Shown here: in pieces, positions 1 through 5,710 of the stretch
Numbering within the stretch: position 1 is the stretch's first letter
Layout: each line of letters opens with the position of its first letter
Assembly (NCBI GenBank): GCA_945863085.1
Contig: CAMBCD010000105.1
Span: 1-8,432 of the forward strand
Source of the DNA: Bordetella parapertussis
GTDB taxonomy: Bacteria; Pseudomonadota; Gammaproteobacteria; Burkholderiales; SG8-41
Direction of reading: 5' to 3'
DNA: 8,432 nt
Made by a program: the position numbers and the translations under genes
The notes under the pieces: generated by a model
The model's database searches: none
What the model was told of the DNA's origin: nothing
What the model saw: the letters and a program-made list of their open reading frames with translations, nothing else

Positions 1-473
1 AGGTCTTCCTTGCGACCGGCCATGAACAGTGCCGCGGTCGCGGTATTGATCAGCACGCCGATTGCAGCCACGATCATCACCGTGCCGGCTTCCACCGGCG
101 AGGGTTCCTGGAAACGCTGCACGGCTTCCCAGCCCAGTGAACCCATGGCCACCAGCAGGATCAGCGCATTGATGAAGCTGGCGAGGATGGAGCCGCGGCG
201 CCAGCCATAGGTGTGGCGATCGTCGGGGCGCAGCCGCGCTGCGGCGAATGCGGCCCAGGCCAGCAGCAGGCCGCCGACGTCGCCGAGGTTGTGCGCGGCG
301 TCCGCCAGCAGCGCCAGCGAACCGGTGATCCAGCCGTAGTAGGCCTCGATGATGACAAAGCCGACATTCAGCGCAATGCCGATGCCGAAGGCGCGGCCAT
401 GGCCGGGCAGAGCATGATCATGGCCATGAGGGTCGTGGCCATGATCATGATCGTGGTGGTGCGGTGCTCTCAT
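1..473 (-). CDS. Cation diffusion facilitator (zinc/cobalt/cadmium exporter), N-terminal part, truncated by the window edge
   Basis: This is probably an inner-membrane divalent metal/proton antiporter of the CDF family (CzcD/ZitB type) that exports zinc and related ions. The 157 residues visible begin with a His/Asp/Gly-rich cytoplasmic leader (residues 5-26, ten His in the first 20), typical of zinc-handling CDF proteins. About four membrane segments follow, near residues 28-50, 53-76, 94-115 and 129-150. The second contains D58-A-A-H61-N-L-G-D65, the conserved metal-site motif, and its HxxxD form is the usual zinc type. After it comes a TYGWRR loop before segment three, also a CDF hallmark, although the position after RRG is Ser where many members have Glu. 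ATG at 473 is the only usable start; no good Shine-Dalgarno is visible. The gene starts 28 nt after the dehydrogenase stop, so co-transcription is likely. The C-terminal segments and cytoplasmic domain lie beyond the window. The family call is firm; metal specificity is inferred. Confidence 0.9.
   Translation of the reverse strand, partial: MRAPHHHDHDHGHDPHGHDHALPGHGRAFGIGIALNVGFVIIEAYYGWITGSLALLADAAHNLGDVGGLLLAWAAFAAARLRPDDRHTYGWRRGSILASFINALILLVAMGSLGWEAVQRFQEPSPVEAGTVMIVAAIGVLINTATAALFMAGRKED
413..449. repeat. Perfect 14-bp inverted repeat inside the His-rich leader of the CDF gene
   Basis: CATGATCATGGCCA at 413-426 is followed nine bases later by its exact reverse complement at 436-449. 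It falls on the alternating His/Asp/Gly codons of the metal-exporter leader, about 24 nt inside its start. Such codon patterns (CAT, GAT, GGC, CAC) produce palindromes easily, so it may be a by-product of the protein sequence. A hairpin this close to the start could still affect translation. Confidence 0.75.
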
Positions 474-501
474 GCGGCCACAGGATACGGCATTGCGTGG
501 A

Positions 502-1398
502 TCAGGCCTTGTCGCGCGCGGCGATCAGTGCATCGATGACCGGATGAATGGTGTCGGGCTCTGCTGTGAATTTTTGCGGCATGCCCATTTTGACCATGTC
601 GCGCAGCATGGCGATGGTCGCCTTGGTCGCGCGGTCGGTTGAACCCATGCCATGCAGCAGTTCCAGGCATTCCTTCATTTCGTGGATGCGCCGCTCGCAG
701 TGCACCGCGGTGCCGCCGACGTAGCGCTTGATGATTTTCTGGAACGGAATTTCGTTGAAGGTGACCGACGAGTCCTCGATTACCGCATCAAGGATATTGC
801 GGCGCTGCGCGGCTTCCATGGTTTCGAGCAGCAGCATCGCCAGCCCTTTCATCAGCACGCTGCGGATCAGCTTCATCGCACTGGCATCGCCGGGATTGGC
901 GCCGACGACGTTGATCACCATGCCGTGCGGCACCATCAGGTCGCGGAAAGCCGCGGCATGCGGGCCGCTGGCGACGAAGGGCACCTTGATGCCCATCAGG
1001 TCGACCGGGCCCATGATCGAGGCATCGACGAATTTCGCGGCGTTGCCGACAAGGACCGCGGCTTGTTCCATGTTGTGTGCCGAGTTGCTGCTGGCATCGA
1101 CATAGAGATGATCGGGGCGCAGGTACTTGCGGATTTTTTTCAGCGCCGGCAGCGCCGACTTGCCCGGCGTCATTGCGATGATGATGTCGGTTTTTTTGGC
1201 CAGCGTGCCGACGGTCTTGACCAGGGTCACGCTGGCGGCCTGCGCGCGCTGGTGCAGGGGGTCGCCGGGTTGCGCCTTGGCACCGCTGCGGCTGTAGGCG
1301 AGGATGCTGGTGAATCCGGCCTGTTTGAAATCCCTGGCGAGGCGGTTGGCGGCTTCACCGTAACCGAGCAGGCCGAGGCGGGGATGACTGGTATTCAT
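502..1398 (-). CDS. NAD(P)-dependent dehydrogenase of the 3-hydroxyisobutyrate/6-phosphogluconate dehydrogenase superfamily, DUF1932-type C-terminus
   Basis: A cytoplasmic 298-residue oxidoreductase, the usual length for the beta-hydroxyacid dehydrogenase superfamily. The N-terminal Rossmann fold opens with G9-L-L-G12-Y-G14-E-A. The end of the second strand reads Y35-S36-R37-S38; an Arg here usually means NADP(H) is preferred over NAD(H). The mid-protein pieces DASSN (101-105) and VDASIMGPV (124-132) match the family in position. The catalytic lysine is most likely K176 in DASAMKLIRS, where the usual downstream Asn is replaced by Ser. The all-helical C-terminal half (about 180-270) resembles the DUF1932 domain. 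The start at 1398 has only a weak GGAA upstream. The metal exporter begins 28 nt downstream, suggesting an operon, although no biochemical link is obvious. The superfamily is certain; the substrate (a beta-hydroxyacid or related polyol acid) is unknown. Confidence 0.88.
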   Translation of the reverse strand: MNTSHPRLGLLGYGEAANRLARDFKQAGFTSILAYSRSGAKAQPGDPLHQRAQAASVTLVKTVGTLAKKTDIIIAMTPGKSALPALKKIRKYLRPDHLYVDASSNSAHNMEQAAVLVGNAAKFVDASIMGPVDLMGIKVPFVASGPHAAAFRDLMVPHGMVINVVGANPGDASAMKLIRSVLMKGLAMLLLETMEAAQRRNILDAVIEDSSVTFNEIPFQKIIKRYVGGTAVHCERRIHEMKECLELLHGMGSTDRATKATIAMLRDMVKMGMPQKFTAEPDTIHPVIDALIAARDKA

Positions 1399-1576
1399 GT
1401 TGATGTTGTTCCGGGGGAGGTTGATGTGATGCGGTTGTTGTAAGGTGGTTGTTGTGCTGCAGTTGTCGAATTGCGGCGGCCAGGGCGTCGCGATCCAGTG
1501 CAGATGGTATTACGTCCAGGGCCCGGCGGGCACTACCGGCCAAATGGTGGTGAAGACGTCAGCAGCAGCACTGATT
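1399..1576. other. 178-bp gap between the ABC-F gene and the dehydrogenase
   Basis: Downstream of the ABC-F stop there is no stem-loop followed by a T-run on the minus strand, so read-through into the dehydrogenase is possible. I found no convincing sigma70 hexamer pair for the dehydrogenase either. A short GC-rich palindrome (GCCCGGCGGGC, 1521-1531) is present but has no T-tract. Open frames through the gap have no supporting ribosome binding site. Confidence 0.4.
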
Positions 1577-3484
1577 TTACGCTTCACCAATGGTTTCCAG
1601 TTCGGCCTGCGCATCCAGCCAGCGCTGTTCCGCGGCATCGATATCGCTGGTGAGCTGTTGTTGCAGGGTCGTCAGCGTGCGCAGTTTTTCCGGATCGGGA
1701 CTGGCATAAAAGGCCGGGTCAGCGAGCTGGCCGTCGATCTGCTGCTTTTCCTGCTGCCAGCGCGCCAGGTTTTTTTCAAGGCCGGTGATTTCCTTCAGCA
1801 GCGGCCGGCGTGCCGCAAGTTTGCCCTGGCGGTCGGCGGCGGCTGACTCGCGTGCCTCCTTGCGAGCAGTCTTGCCGCCTCCGCCTTCGGCCTTTTCGTT
1901 CTTGGCGCGGGCGGCACGCCGCGCCGCCAGCCATTCAATGTAATCCTCGACCACGCCGTCGAAAGCTGCAACCTTGCCGTCGGCGACCAGCAGAAAATCG
2001 TCGCACACGGTGCGCAGCAGCGCGCGGTCATGCGACACCAGCACCAAGCTGCCTTCGTATTCGGCGAGTGCCGTGGTCAGGGCCTGGCGCATTTCCAGGT
2101 CGAGATGGTTGGTCGGTTCGTCGAGCAGCAGCAGGTTGGGTTTGCGGCGTACCAGCAGTGCCAGCGCCAGCCGTGATTTTTCGCCGCCGGAAAACGGCGC
2201 CACCGGGCTGTCGGCCATCTTGCCGCGGAAATCGAAGCCGCCGAGGTAATCGCGCAGTTCCTGCTCGCGTGTCTGCGGTTCCTGCCGCAGCAGGTGTTGC
2301 AGCGGTGATTCATCCGGCCGCAGCTGTTCAAGCTGGTGCTGGGCGAAATAACCGATGACCAGGCCGCGGCCTTCGCTGCGTTGCCCGCCCGCCGGCCGGG
2401 TTTCATTGGCGAGGATTTTGATCAGCGTCGATTTGCCGGCGCCGTTGGGACCCAGGAGGCCGATGCGCGCGCCGGGCGCCAGTGTCAGTTCGACATCGGA
2501 GAGGATCCTGCGCTCGCCATAGGCCGCCGAGAGTTTATTCAGGAAAATCAGGGTATCCGGCGACCGGTCCGGCTGCGGGAAATGGAAGTCGAAGGGCATG
2601 TCGACATGGGCGGCGGCGATCCGCTCCATGCGCGCCAGCGCCTTCAGCCGGCTTTGCGCCTGTTTCGCCTTGGTCGCCTTGGCGCGGAAACGTGCGACAA
2701 AGGATTCCATGTGCGCGATCACCCGCGCCTGTTTTTCGTACGTGGCCTGCTGCCCCGCGAGTTGCGCGGCGCGTGCGTCCTCGAATGCCGAATAGTTGCC
2801 GGTGTACAGCGCCAGCCGCGCGGCGTGGATGTGCGCAATATGCGTCACGCAGCCGTCAAGGAAATCGCGATCATGCGAGACCACCACCAGCGTTCCCCGG
2901 AAGCCGGCGAGCCATTGTTCCAGCCAGACCACGGCGTCGAGATCGAGATGGTTGGTCGGTTCGTCGAGCAGCAGTAGGTCTGCACGCGCGATCAGCGCCT
3001 GCGCGAGATTCAGCCGCATGCGCCAGCCGCCGGAGAATTCGCGCACCGGGCGTTCGAATTCGGCGTCTGCGAAACCCAGCCCGGCGAGCAGCGCCGCGGC
3101 GCGGGCTTTGGCGCTGTAGCCGCCGATGTCATCGAGGCGCGCGTGCAACTCGGCGATTTGTTCGCCGGCATGCGCGGTTTCAGCCTCGACCAGTGCAAGC
3201 TCAAGCGAGCGAAGTTCGGTATCTCCGTCGAGCACGTAGTCGATGGCGGGCATGTCCAGCGCCGGAGTTTCCTGGGCGACCGAGGCGATGCGCCAGGCGG
3301 CGGGGATGTCGCAGTCGCCGCGTTCGGCATGGAGTTCGCCGCGCAGCAGCGCGAACACGCTGGATTTGCCGCTGCCGTTGGCGCCGGCGAGGCCGACGCG
3401 CCAGCCGGTGTGGATCTGCAGCGATGCGTCGACGATCAGTTCGCGTGCGCCGCGGGTGAGGGTGAGGTTGCGGAACTGGATCAT
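1577..3484 (-). CDS. yheS: ABC-F family twin-ATPase, YheS-like ribosome-associated factor
   Basis: A 635-residue soluble protein with two ABC ATPase domains and no membrane segments, matching E. coli YheS (637 residues) in length and along its whole sequence as I remember it. ABC-F proteins bind the ribosomal E site and act on stalled or paused ribosomes. Cassette 1 has Walker A GANGSGKS (34-41), signature FSGGW (150-154) and Walker B/D-loop LLLLDEPTNHLD (170-181), with SHDR at 203-206. The interdomain P-site tether region (about 232-300) contains the family stretch FRAKATKAKQAQSR (266-279). Cassette 2 has GPNGAGKS (345-352), FSGGEKSR (431-438) and LLLLDEPTNHLD (451-462), with SHDR at 484-487. 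Both catalytic Glu residues are intact. The C-terminus (about 525-632) is charged and probably a coiled coil. ATG at 3484 aligns with the YheS start, but no strong Shine-Dalgarno precedes it. A terminator just upstream isolates it from the Bug gene, so it needs its own promoter in the short gap. Confidence 0.95.
   Translation of the reverse strand: MIQFRNLTLTRGARELIVDASLQIHTGWRVGLAGANGSGKSSVFALLRGELHAERGDCDIPAAWRIASVAQETPALDMPAIDYVLDGDTELRSLELALVEAETAHAGEQIAELHARLDDIGGYSAKARAAALLAGLGFADAEFERPVREFSGGWRMRLNLAQALIARADLLLLDEPTNHLDLDAVVWLEQWLAGFRGTLVVVSHDRDFLDGCVTHIAHIHAARLALYTGNYSAFEDARAAQLAGQQATYEKQARVIAHMESFVARFRAKATKAKQAQSRLKALARMERIAAAHVDMPFDFHFPQPDRSPDTLIFLNKLSAAYGERRILSDVELTLAPGARIGLLGPNGAGKSTLIKILANETRPAGGQRSEGRGLVIGYFAQHQLEQLRPDESPLQHLLRQEPQTREQELRDYLGGFDFRGKMADSPVAPFSGGEKSRLALALLVRRKPNLLLLDEPTNHLDLEMRQALTTALAEYEGSLVLVSHDRALLRTVCDDFLLVADGKVAAFDGVVEDYIEWLAARRAARAKNEKAEGGGGKTARKEARESAAADRQGKLAARRPLLKEITGLEKNLARWQQEKQQIDGQLADPAFYASPDPEKLRTLTTLQQQLTSDIDAAEQRWLDAQAELETIGEA
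2100..2131. repeat. 32-bp exact direct repeat, copy 1 (second ABC cassette)
   Basis: These 32 bases are identical to 2943-2974. The copies are 843 bp, exactly 281 codons, apart and in the same frame. Both encode most of the Walker B/D-loop motif (LLLDEPTNHLD). Identity includes the synonymous positions; after one mismatch (2132 against 2975) the match resumes for four bases. Confidence 0.9.
2943..2974. repeat. 32-bp exact direct repeat, copy 2 (first ABC cassette)
   Basis: This is the partner of 2100-2131, lying over the Walker B/D-loop codons of the first ATPase cassette. It reflects the ancient duplication of the ATPase domain, but identity at the DNA level is tighter than protein conservation alone requires. 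Confidence 0.9.
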
Positions 3485-3498
3485 TTGTTGCGTAGCGG

Positions 3499-3508
3499 TT
3501 TGCGCAAA
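3499..3508. repeat. 10-bp perfect palindrome TTTGCGCAAA upstream of the ABC-F gene
   Basis: A perfect palindrome whose near edge is 15 bases upstream of the ABC-F start, within the only space available for that gene's promoter. It could be a small operator, but it is short and has no second copy in the window, so this is a weak suggestion. Confidence 0.3.
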
Positions 3509-3516
3509 GCAGGGGT

Positions 3517-3556
3517 AACAAAACGGCGCGGCCCCGCGGGTTGCCCCGCGAGGCCG
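3517..3556 (-). terminator. Intrinsic terminator after the minus-strand Bug gene
   Basis: The arms 3529-3540 and 3545-3556 form a 12-bp GC-rich stem around a 4-base loop (3541-3544). On the minus strand the single non-Watson-Crick position becomes a U-G wobble pair, whereas the plus-strand transcript would have a C/A mismatch. A short spacer and then TTTTGTT follow on the minus strand (3517-3523). Direction, stem and tail fit termination of the gene that stops at 3582. Confidence 0.72.
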
Positions 3557-3581
3557 TGGGTGCGGCCTTCCGGCGGATGCG

Positions 3582-4538
3582 TCAGTTCGCCGTTACTTTG
3601 GCCGCCTTGACGACTTCACCCCATTCGGTGACTTCGCGTTTGAGCAGTTCACCGAAGATTTCCGGCGTGCCGCCCGCGGGTTCGAGGCCGTCCTGCGCGA
3701 TACGTTTGGCGAAATCAGGGTCCTTGATGGCCTTGTTGATTTCGCTGTTGAGTTTGTCGATCACCGCCTTGGGTGTACCCTTGGGTGCGATCACGCCATG
3801 CCAGTTGTTGACCTGGAACTTGTAGCCGGCCTCCATCACGGTGGGCATGTCAGGCAGGGCGGGCAGGCGTTTTGGTGAGGATACGGCAAGTCCGCGCAAC
3901 CGTCCGTTGCCGATATGCCCGATCACCGCCGATACCGCGGCCACCATCATCTGCGTGTTGCCGGAGATGGTGTCGATGACGCCCGGCCCTGTGCCTTTGT
4001 ACGGAATGTGCGTGATCTTGATGCCGGTGCGCATCGCAAACAGTTCCGACGAGAGATGGGTGATGCCGCCGTTGCCGGTGCTGGCGTAGTTGAGCTGGCC
4101 CGGTTTTGATTTGGCGAGTGCAACCAGTTGTTTGACATCCTTCACCGGGAGCGAGGGATGGACACTGATCACGTAAGGGCCGTTCTCGGTCTGGATCACC
4201 GGCGTCATGTCATTCAGTGCGTCGTATTTCATGTTCTTGTAGAGGCTGGGCGACGTGGTATAGCTGCCGGAGATCAGCAGCAGCGTGTAACCGTCGGCGG
4301 GGGATTTCAGCGCGATTTCGCTGCCCAGCGTGCTGCCGGCGCCGGGGCGGTTGTCGACGACAAACTGCTGGCCCATGGCCTTGCTGATGGGGGGCGCAAT
4401 GGCGCGGGCGATGAAATCAGAGCCGCCGCCCGGTGCGAACGGTACGATGATGCGTACGGTTTTTGCGGGATAGGTCTGTGCTTGCGCGATTGAACCGAGC
4501 GCACAGAATACGGTCAATGCAAGGATACGGGCTTTCAT
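3582..4538 (-). CDS. Bug-type (TctC-like) periplasmic solute-binding receptor
   Basis: A 318-residue periplasmic binding protein of the Bug/TctC family, which in tripartite tricarboxylate transporter systems captures carboxylates and related small molecules. I place the start at ATG 4538, not the more upstream in-frame ATG at 4634. The 4538 start has AGGAG five bases upstream (4544-4548) and gives a clean signal peptide: basic MKAR, a hydrophobic core, then cleavage after AQA at about residue 20. Family blocks follow in order: TYPAKTVRIIVPFAPGG (22-38) with Asp41 in the ligand loop, DNRPGAG (62-68), ADGYTLL (81-87), HIPYKGTGPG (177-186), GRLRGLAVSSPKR (212-224) and WHGVIAPKGTP (246-256). No TctA/TctB genes adjoin, as is usual for orphan Bug genes in Burkholderiales. 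It is divergent from a second Bug gene and ends at an intrinsic terminator. The ligand is unknown. Confidence 0.93.
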   Translation of the reverse strand: MKARILALTVFCALGSIAQAQTYPAKTVRIIVPFAPGGGSDFIARAIAPPISKAMGQQFVVDNRPGAGSTLGSEIALKSPADGYTLLLISGSYTTSPSLYKNMKYDALNDMTPVIQTENGPYVISVHPSLPVKDVKQLVALAKSKPGQLNYASTGNGGITHLSSELFAMRTGIKITHIPYKGTGPGVIDTISGNTQMMVAAVSAVIGHIGNGRLRGLAVSSPKRLPALPDMPTVMEAGYKFQVNNWHGVIAPKGTPKAVIDKLNSEINKAIKDPDFAKRIAQDGLEPAGGTPEIFGELLKREVTEWGEVVKAAKVTAN

Positions 4539-4543
4539 GCTCT

Positions 4544-4548
4544 CTCCT
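4544..4548 (-). promoter_or_regulatory. Shine-Dalgarno site that fixes the Bug start at 4538
   Basis: AGGAG on the minus strand, five bases before ATG 4538. It decides between this start and the upstream in-frame ATG at 4634, which would add 32 residues that do not look like a signal peptide and would overlap the first codon of the divergent gene. Confidence 0.85.
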
Positions 4549-4569
4549 GAGGGGGTTGTTATGGATGCA

Positions 4570-4575
4570 ATGATA
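4570..4575 (-). promoter_or_regulatory. Candidate -10 box for the minus-strand Bug gene
   Basis: TATCAT on the minus strand matches five of six positions of the sigma70 -10 consensus. It would give a leader of about 25 nt with the Shine-Dalgarno inside it. A TTTCAA lies 17 bases further upstream, a poor -35 match (three of six), so activation by a regulator is plausible. Confidence 0.4.
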
Positions 4576-4576
4576 T

Positions 4577-4603
4577 CCACTATGCGGTATTCTTGAAACC
4601 GCA
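4577..4603. promoter_or_regulatory. Overlapping inverted repeats in the divergent Bug promoter, candidate operator
   Basis: TGCGGT (4583-4588) and ACCGCA (4598-4603) form a perfect 6-bp dyad centred at 4593. Inside it TTC/GAA also pair if A4589 is bulged. The same GCGG half-site pairs with CCAC (4577-4580) in a second, imperfect dyad centred at 4582. The two centres are 11 bp apart, about one helical turn, so one protein face could contact both. The site sits between the two divergent genes. No regulator gene is in the window. Confidence 0.45.
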
Positions 4604-4622
4604 ATACACATATAAAATAGAC

Positions 4623-4628
4623 AGGAGG
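4623..4628 (+). promoter_or_regulatory. Strong Shine-Dalgarno site for the plus-strand Bug gene
   Basis: AGGAGG, a full consensus match, five bases before ATG 4634. An A/T box TATAAAAT (4611-4618) lies just upstream and looks like a -10 element, but a transcript from it would start almost on the Shine-Dalgarno, so the true promoter is uncertain. Confidence 0.85.
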
Positions 4629-4633
4629 AAACA

Positions 4634-5632
4634 ATGCAGTTTATCTCTGGTTACCGTACTAAGCTGCGTACTAAACTTCCGCTGCTTCTGGTCGCGTTGT
4701 GCATCGCCATGCCGGTTGCGACCGCACAGGCTGCGGATACCTATCCAAGTCGCCCGGTGCGCATCGTCACGCCAGCGGCACCCGGTGGCACTACGGATTT
4801 CCTGGCCCGCTTGCTGGCCGGGCATTTGTCAAAAGTCTGGAACCAGCAGGCCATCGTCGACAACCGCGGCAGCGCATCCGGCGTCAATGGCGCGCAAATC
4901 GTCCAGGAAGCGGCGCCGGACGGCTATACGCTGCTGATCCCTTACCACCAGCACACGGTCAATGCCGCGCTGATTCCCAAGCTGCCTTACCACCCGGTGA
5001 ATGATTTCACGCCGATCACGCAGATGACCGCGGGCGGGCTACTGTTGGTCGTCAATCCCTCACACCCGGCGAAAAACGCCAAGGATTTTGTGCAGTGGAG
5101 CAAGACCACCAAGGACCCGATCAACTTCGGTTCAGCCGGCATCGGCAGCGGCGGGCACCTGGCGGGTGAACTCTACAAGCTGATGTCCGGCAGCAAGGGC
5201 CAGCATATTCCCTACAAGGGCACCGGTCCGGCGGCCATCGCCCTGATCAGCGGCGAATATCAATACAACTTCATGGGCCTGACCGGCGCATTCGCCCAGG
5301 TGCGCGGCGGCAAGCTGCGCGCGATTGCGGTGAGCGGTCCCAAACGCATCAAGGCGGCGCCGGATGTGCCGGCACTGGCTGAAGTGCTGCCGGGATTCTC
5401 GGTGGTCGGCTGGTACGGTGTTGTTGCTCCGGCCAAGCTGCCCAAGCCGCTGTTGACGAAAATCCATGCCGAGATCGCGAACTACGTGAAATCGCCGGAA
5501 TTCGGCAAGGTAGCCGAGAACAATGGTTCCGAGGCCGTGACCAATTCCCCCGAGGAGTTCCGTCAGTTCATGCTCGCCGACATGAAAAAGTGGTCGGAAG
5601 TGGTTAAAGGCGCCGGCATCAAGGTCCAGTAG
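4634..5632 (+). CDS. Bug-type (TctC-like) periplasmic solute-binding receptor, second copy
   Basis: A 332-residue periplasmic receptor of the same Bug/TctC family as its divergent neighbour, but clearly a different paralogue rather than a recent duplicate. The signal peptide has a basic n-region with four Lys/Arg in residues 8-14, a hydrophobic core (15-29) and likely cleavage after AQA at 33. Family blocks in order: TYPSRPVRIVTPAAPGG (36-52) with Asp55, DNRGSASG (76-83), APDGYTLL (94-101), LPYHPVNDFTPIT (117-129), HIPYKGTGPA (191-200), GGKLRAIAVSGPKR (225-238) and WYGVVAPAKLP (260-270). The ATG has an excellent AGGAGG site. The gene ends 30 nt before a bidirectional terminator. No TctA/TctB partners adjoin, so it probably shares membrane subunits encoded elsewhere or acts as a sensor. 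The ligand-loop sequences differ from the neighbour, suggesting a different ligand; the adjacent enolase-superfamily gene hints at a hydroxy or sugar acid, but that is inference. Confidence 0.94.
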   Translation: MQFISGYRTKLRTKLPLLLVALCIAMPVATAQAADTYPSRPVRIVTPAAPGGTTDFLARLLAGHLSKVWNQQAIVDNRGSASGVNGAQIVQEAAPDGYTLLIPYHQHTVNAALIPKLPYHPVNDFTPITQMTAGGLLLVVNPSHPAKNAKDFVQWSKTTKDPINFGSAGIGSGGHLAGELYKLMSGSKGQHIPYKGTGPAAIALISGEYQYNFMGLTGAFAQVRGGKLRAIAVSGPKRIKAAPDVPALAEVLPGFSVVGWYGVVAPAKLPKPLLTKIHAEIANYVKSPEFGKVAENNGSEAVTNSPEEFRQFMLADMKKWSEVVKGAGIKVQ

Positions 5633-5662
5633 TTGCCAGACATGCAGTAAATGATTGGTAAT

Positions 5663-5695
5663 AAAAAAGGGGCGGAATTTTCCGCCCCTTTTTTT
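5663..5695. terminator. Bidirectional intrinsic terminator between convergent genes
   Basis: A run of six A (5663-5668), stem arm GGGGCGGA (5669-5676), 4-base loop, stem arm TCCGCCCC (5681-5688) and a run of seven T (5689-5695). The 8-bp GC-rich stem is flanked by an A-tract and a T-tract, so it works on both strands. It ends the plus-strand Bug gene (stop 5632) and the minus-strand enolase-superfamily gene (stop at 5711). Confidence 0.95.
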
Positions 5696-5710
5696 GATGT
5701 GGCAATACAC

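Noticed and set aside
652..1443. Plus-strand open frame of 263 codons opposite the dehydrogenase
   Set aside because: The composition is typical of an antisense shadow (rich in His, Asp, Gly and Arg), with no recognisable motif, and it opposes a well-supported gene.
1521..1531. GC-rich palindrome as a terminator for the ABC-F gene
   Set aside because: The arms are only five bases and no T-run follows on the minus strand.
1355..1543. Short minus-strand frame spanning the gap before the dehydrogenase
   Set aside because: It would start at TTG just after an in-frame stop, has no ribosome binding site, and its end is a frame-shifted reading of the dehydrogenase start. The tail is His/Pro/Gln-rich low complexity.
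2482..3459. Plus-strand open frame of 325 codons
   Set aside because: It is extremely Arg/Pro/Ala-rich, matches no family I know, and lies entirely antisense to the conserved ABC-F gene. It is a shadow of high-GC coding.
4611..4618. TATAAAAT as the definite -10 box of the plus-strand Bug gene
   Set aside because: A start site seven bases downstream would fall on the Shine-Dalgarno itself, and no -35 hexamer sits at 16-18 bp spacing. I mention it only as an A/T-rich box.
4539..4634. Longer form of the minus-strand Bug protein starting at ATG 4634
   Set aside because: The extra 32 residues do not form a signal peptide, while ATG 4538 has AGGAG at ideal spacing and a clean signal peptide. The upstream start would also lie on the start codon of the divergent gene.
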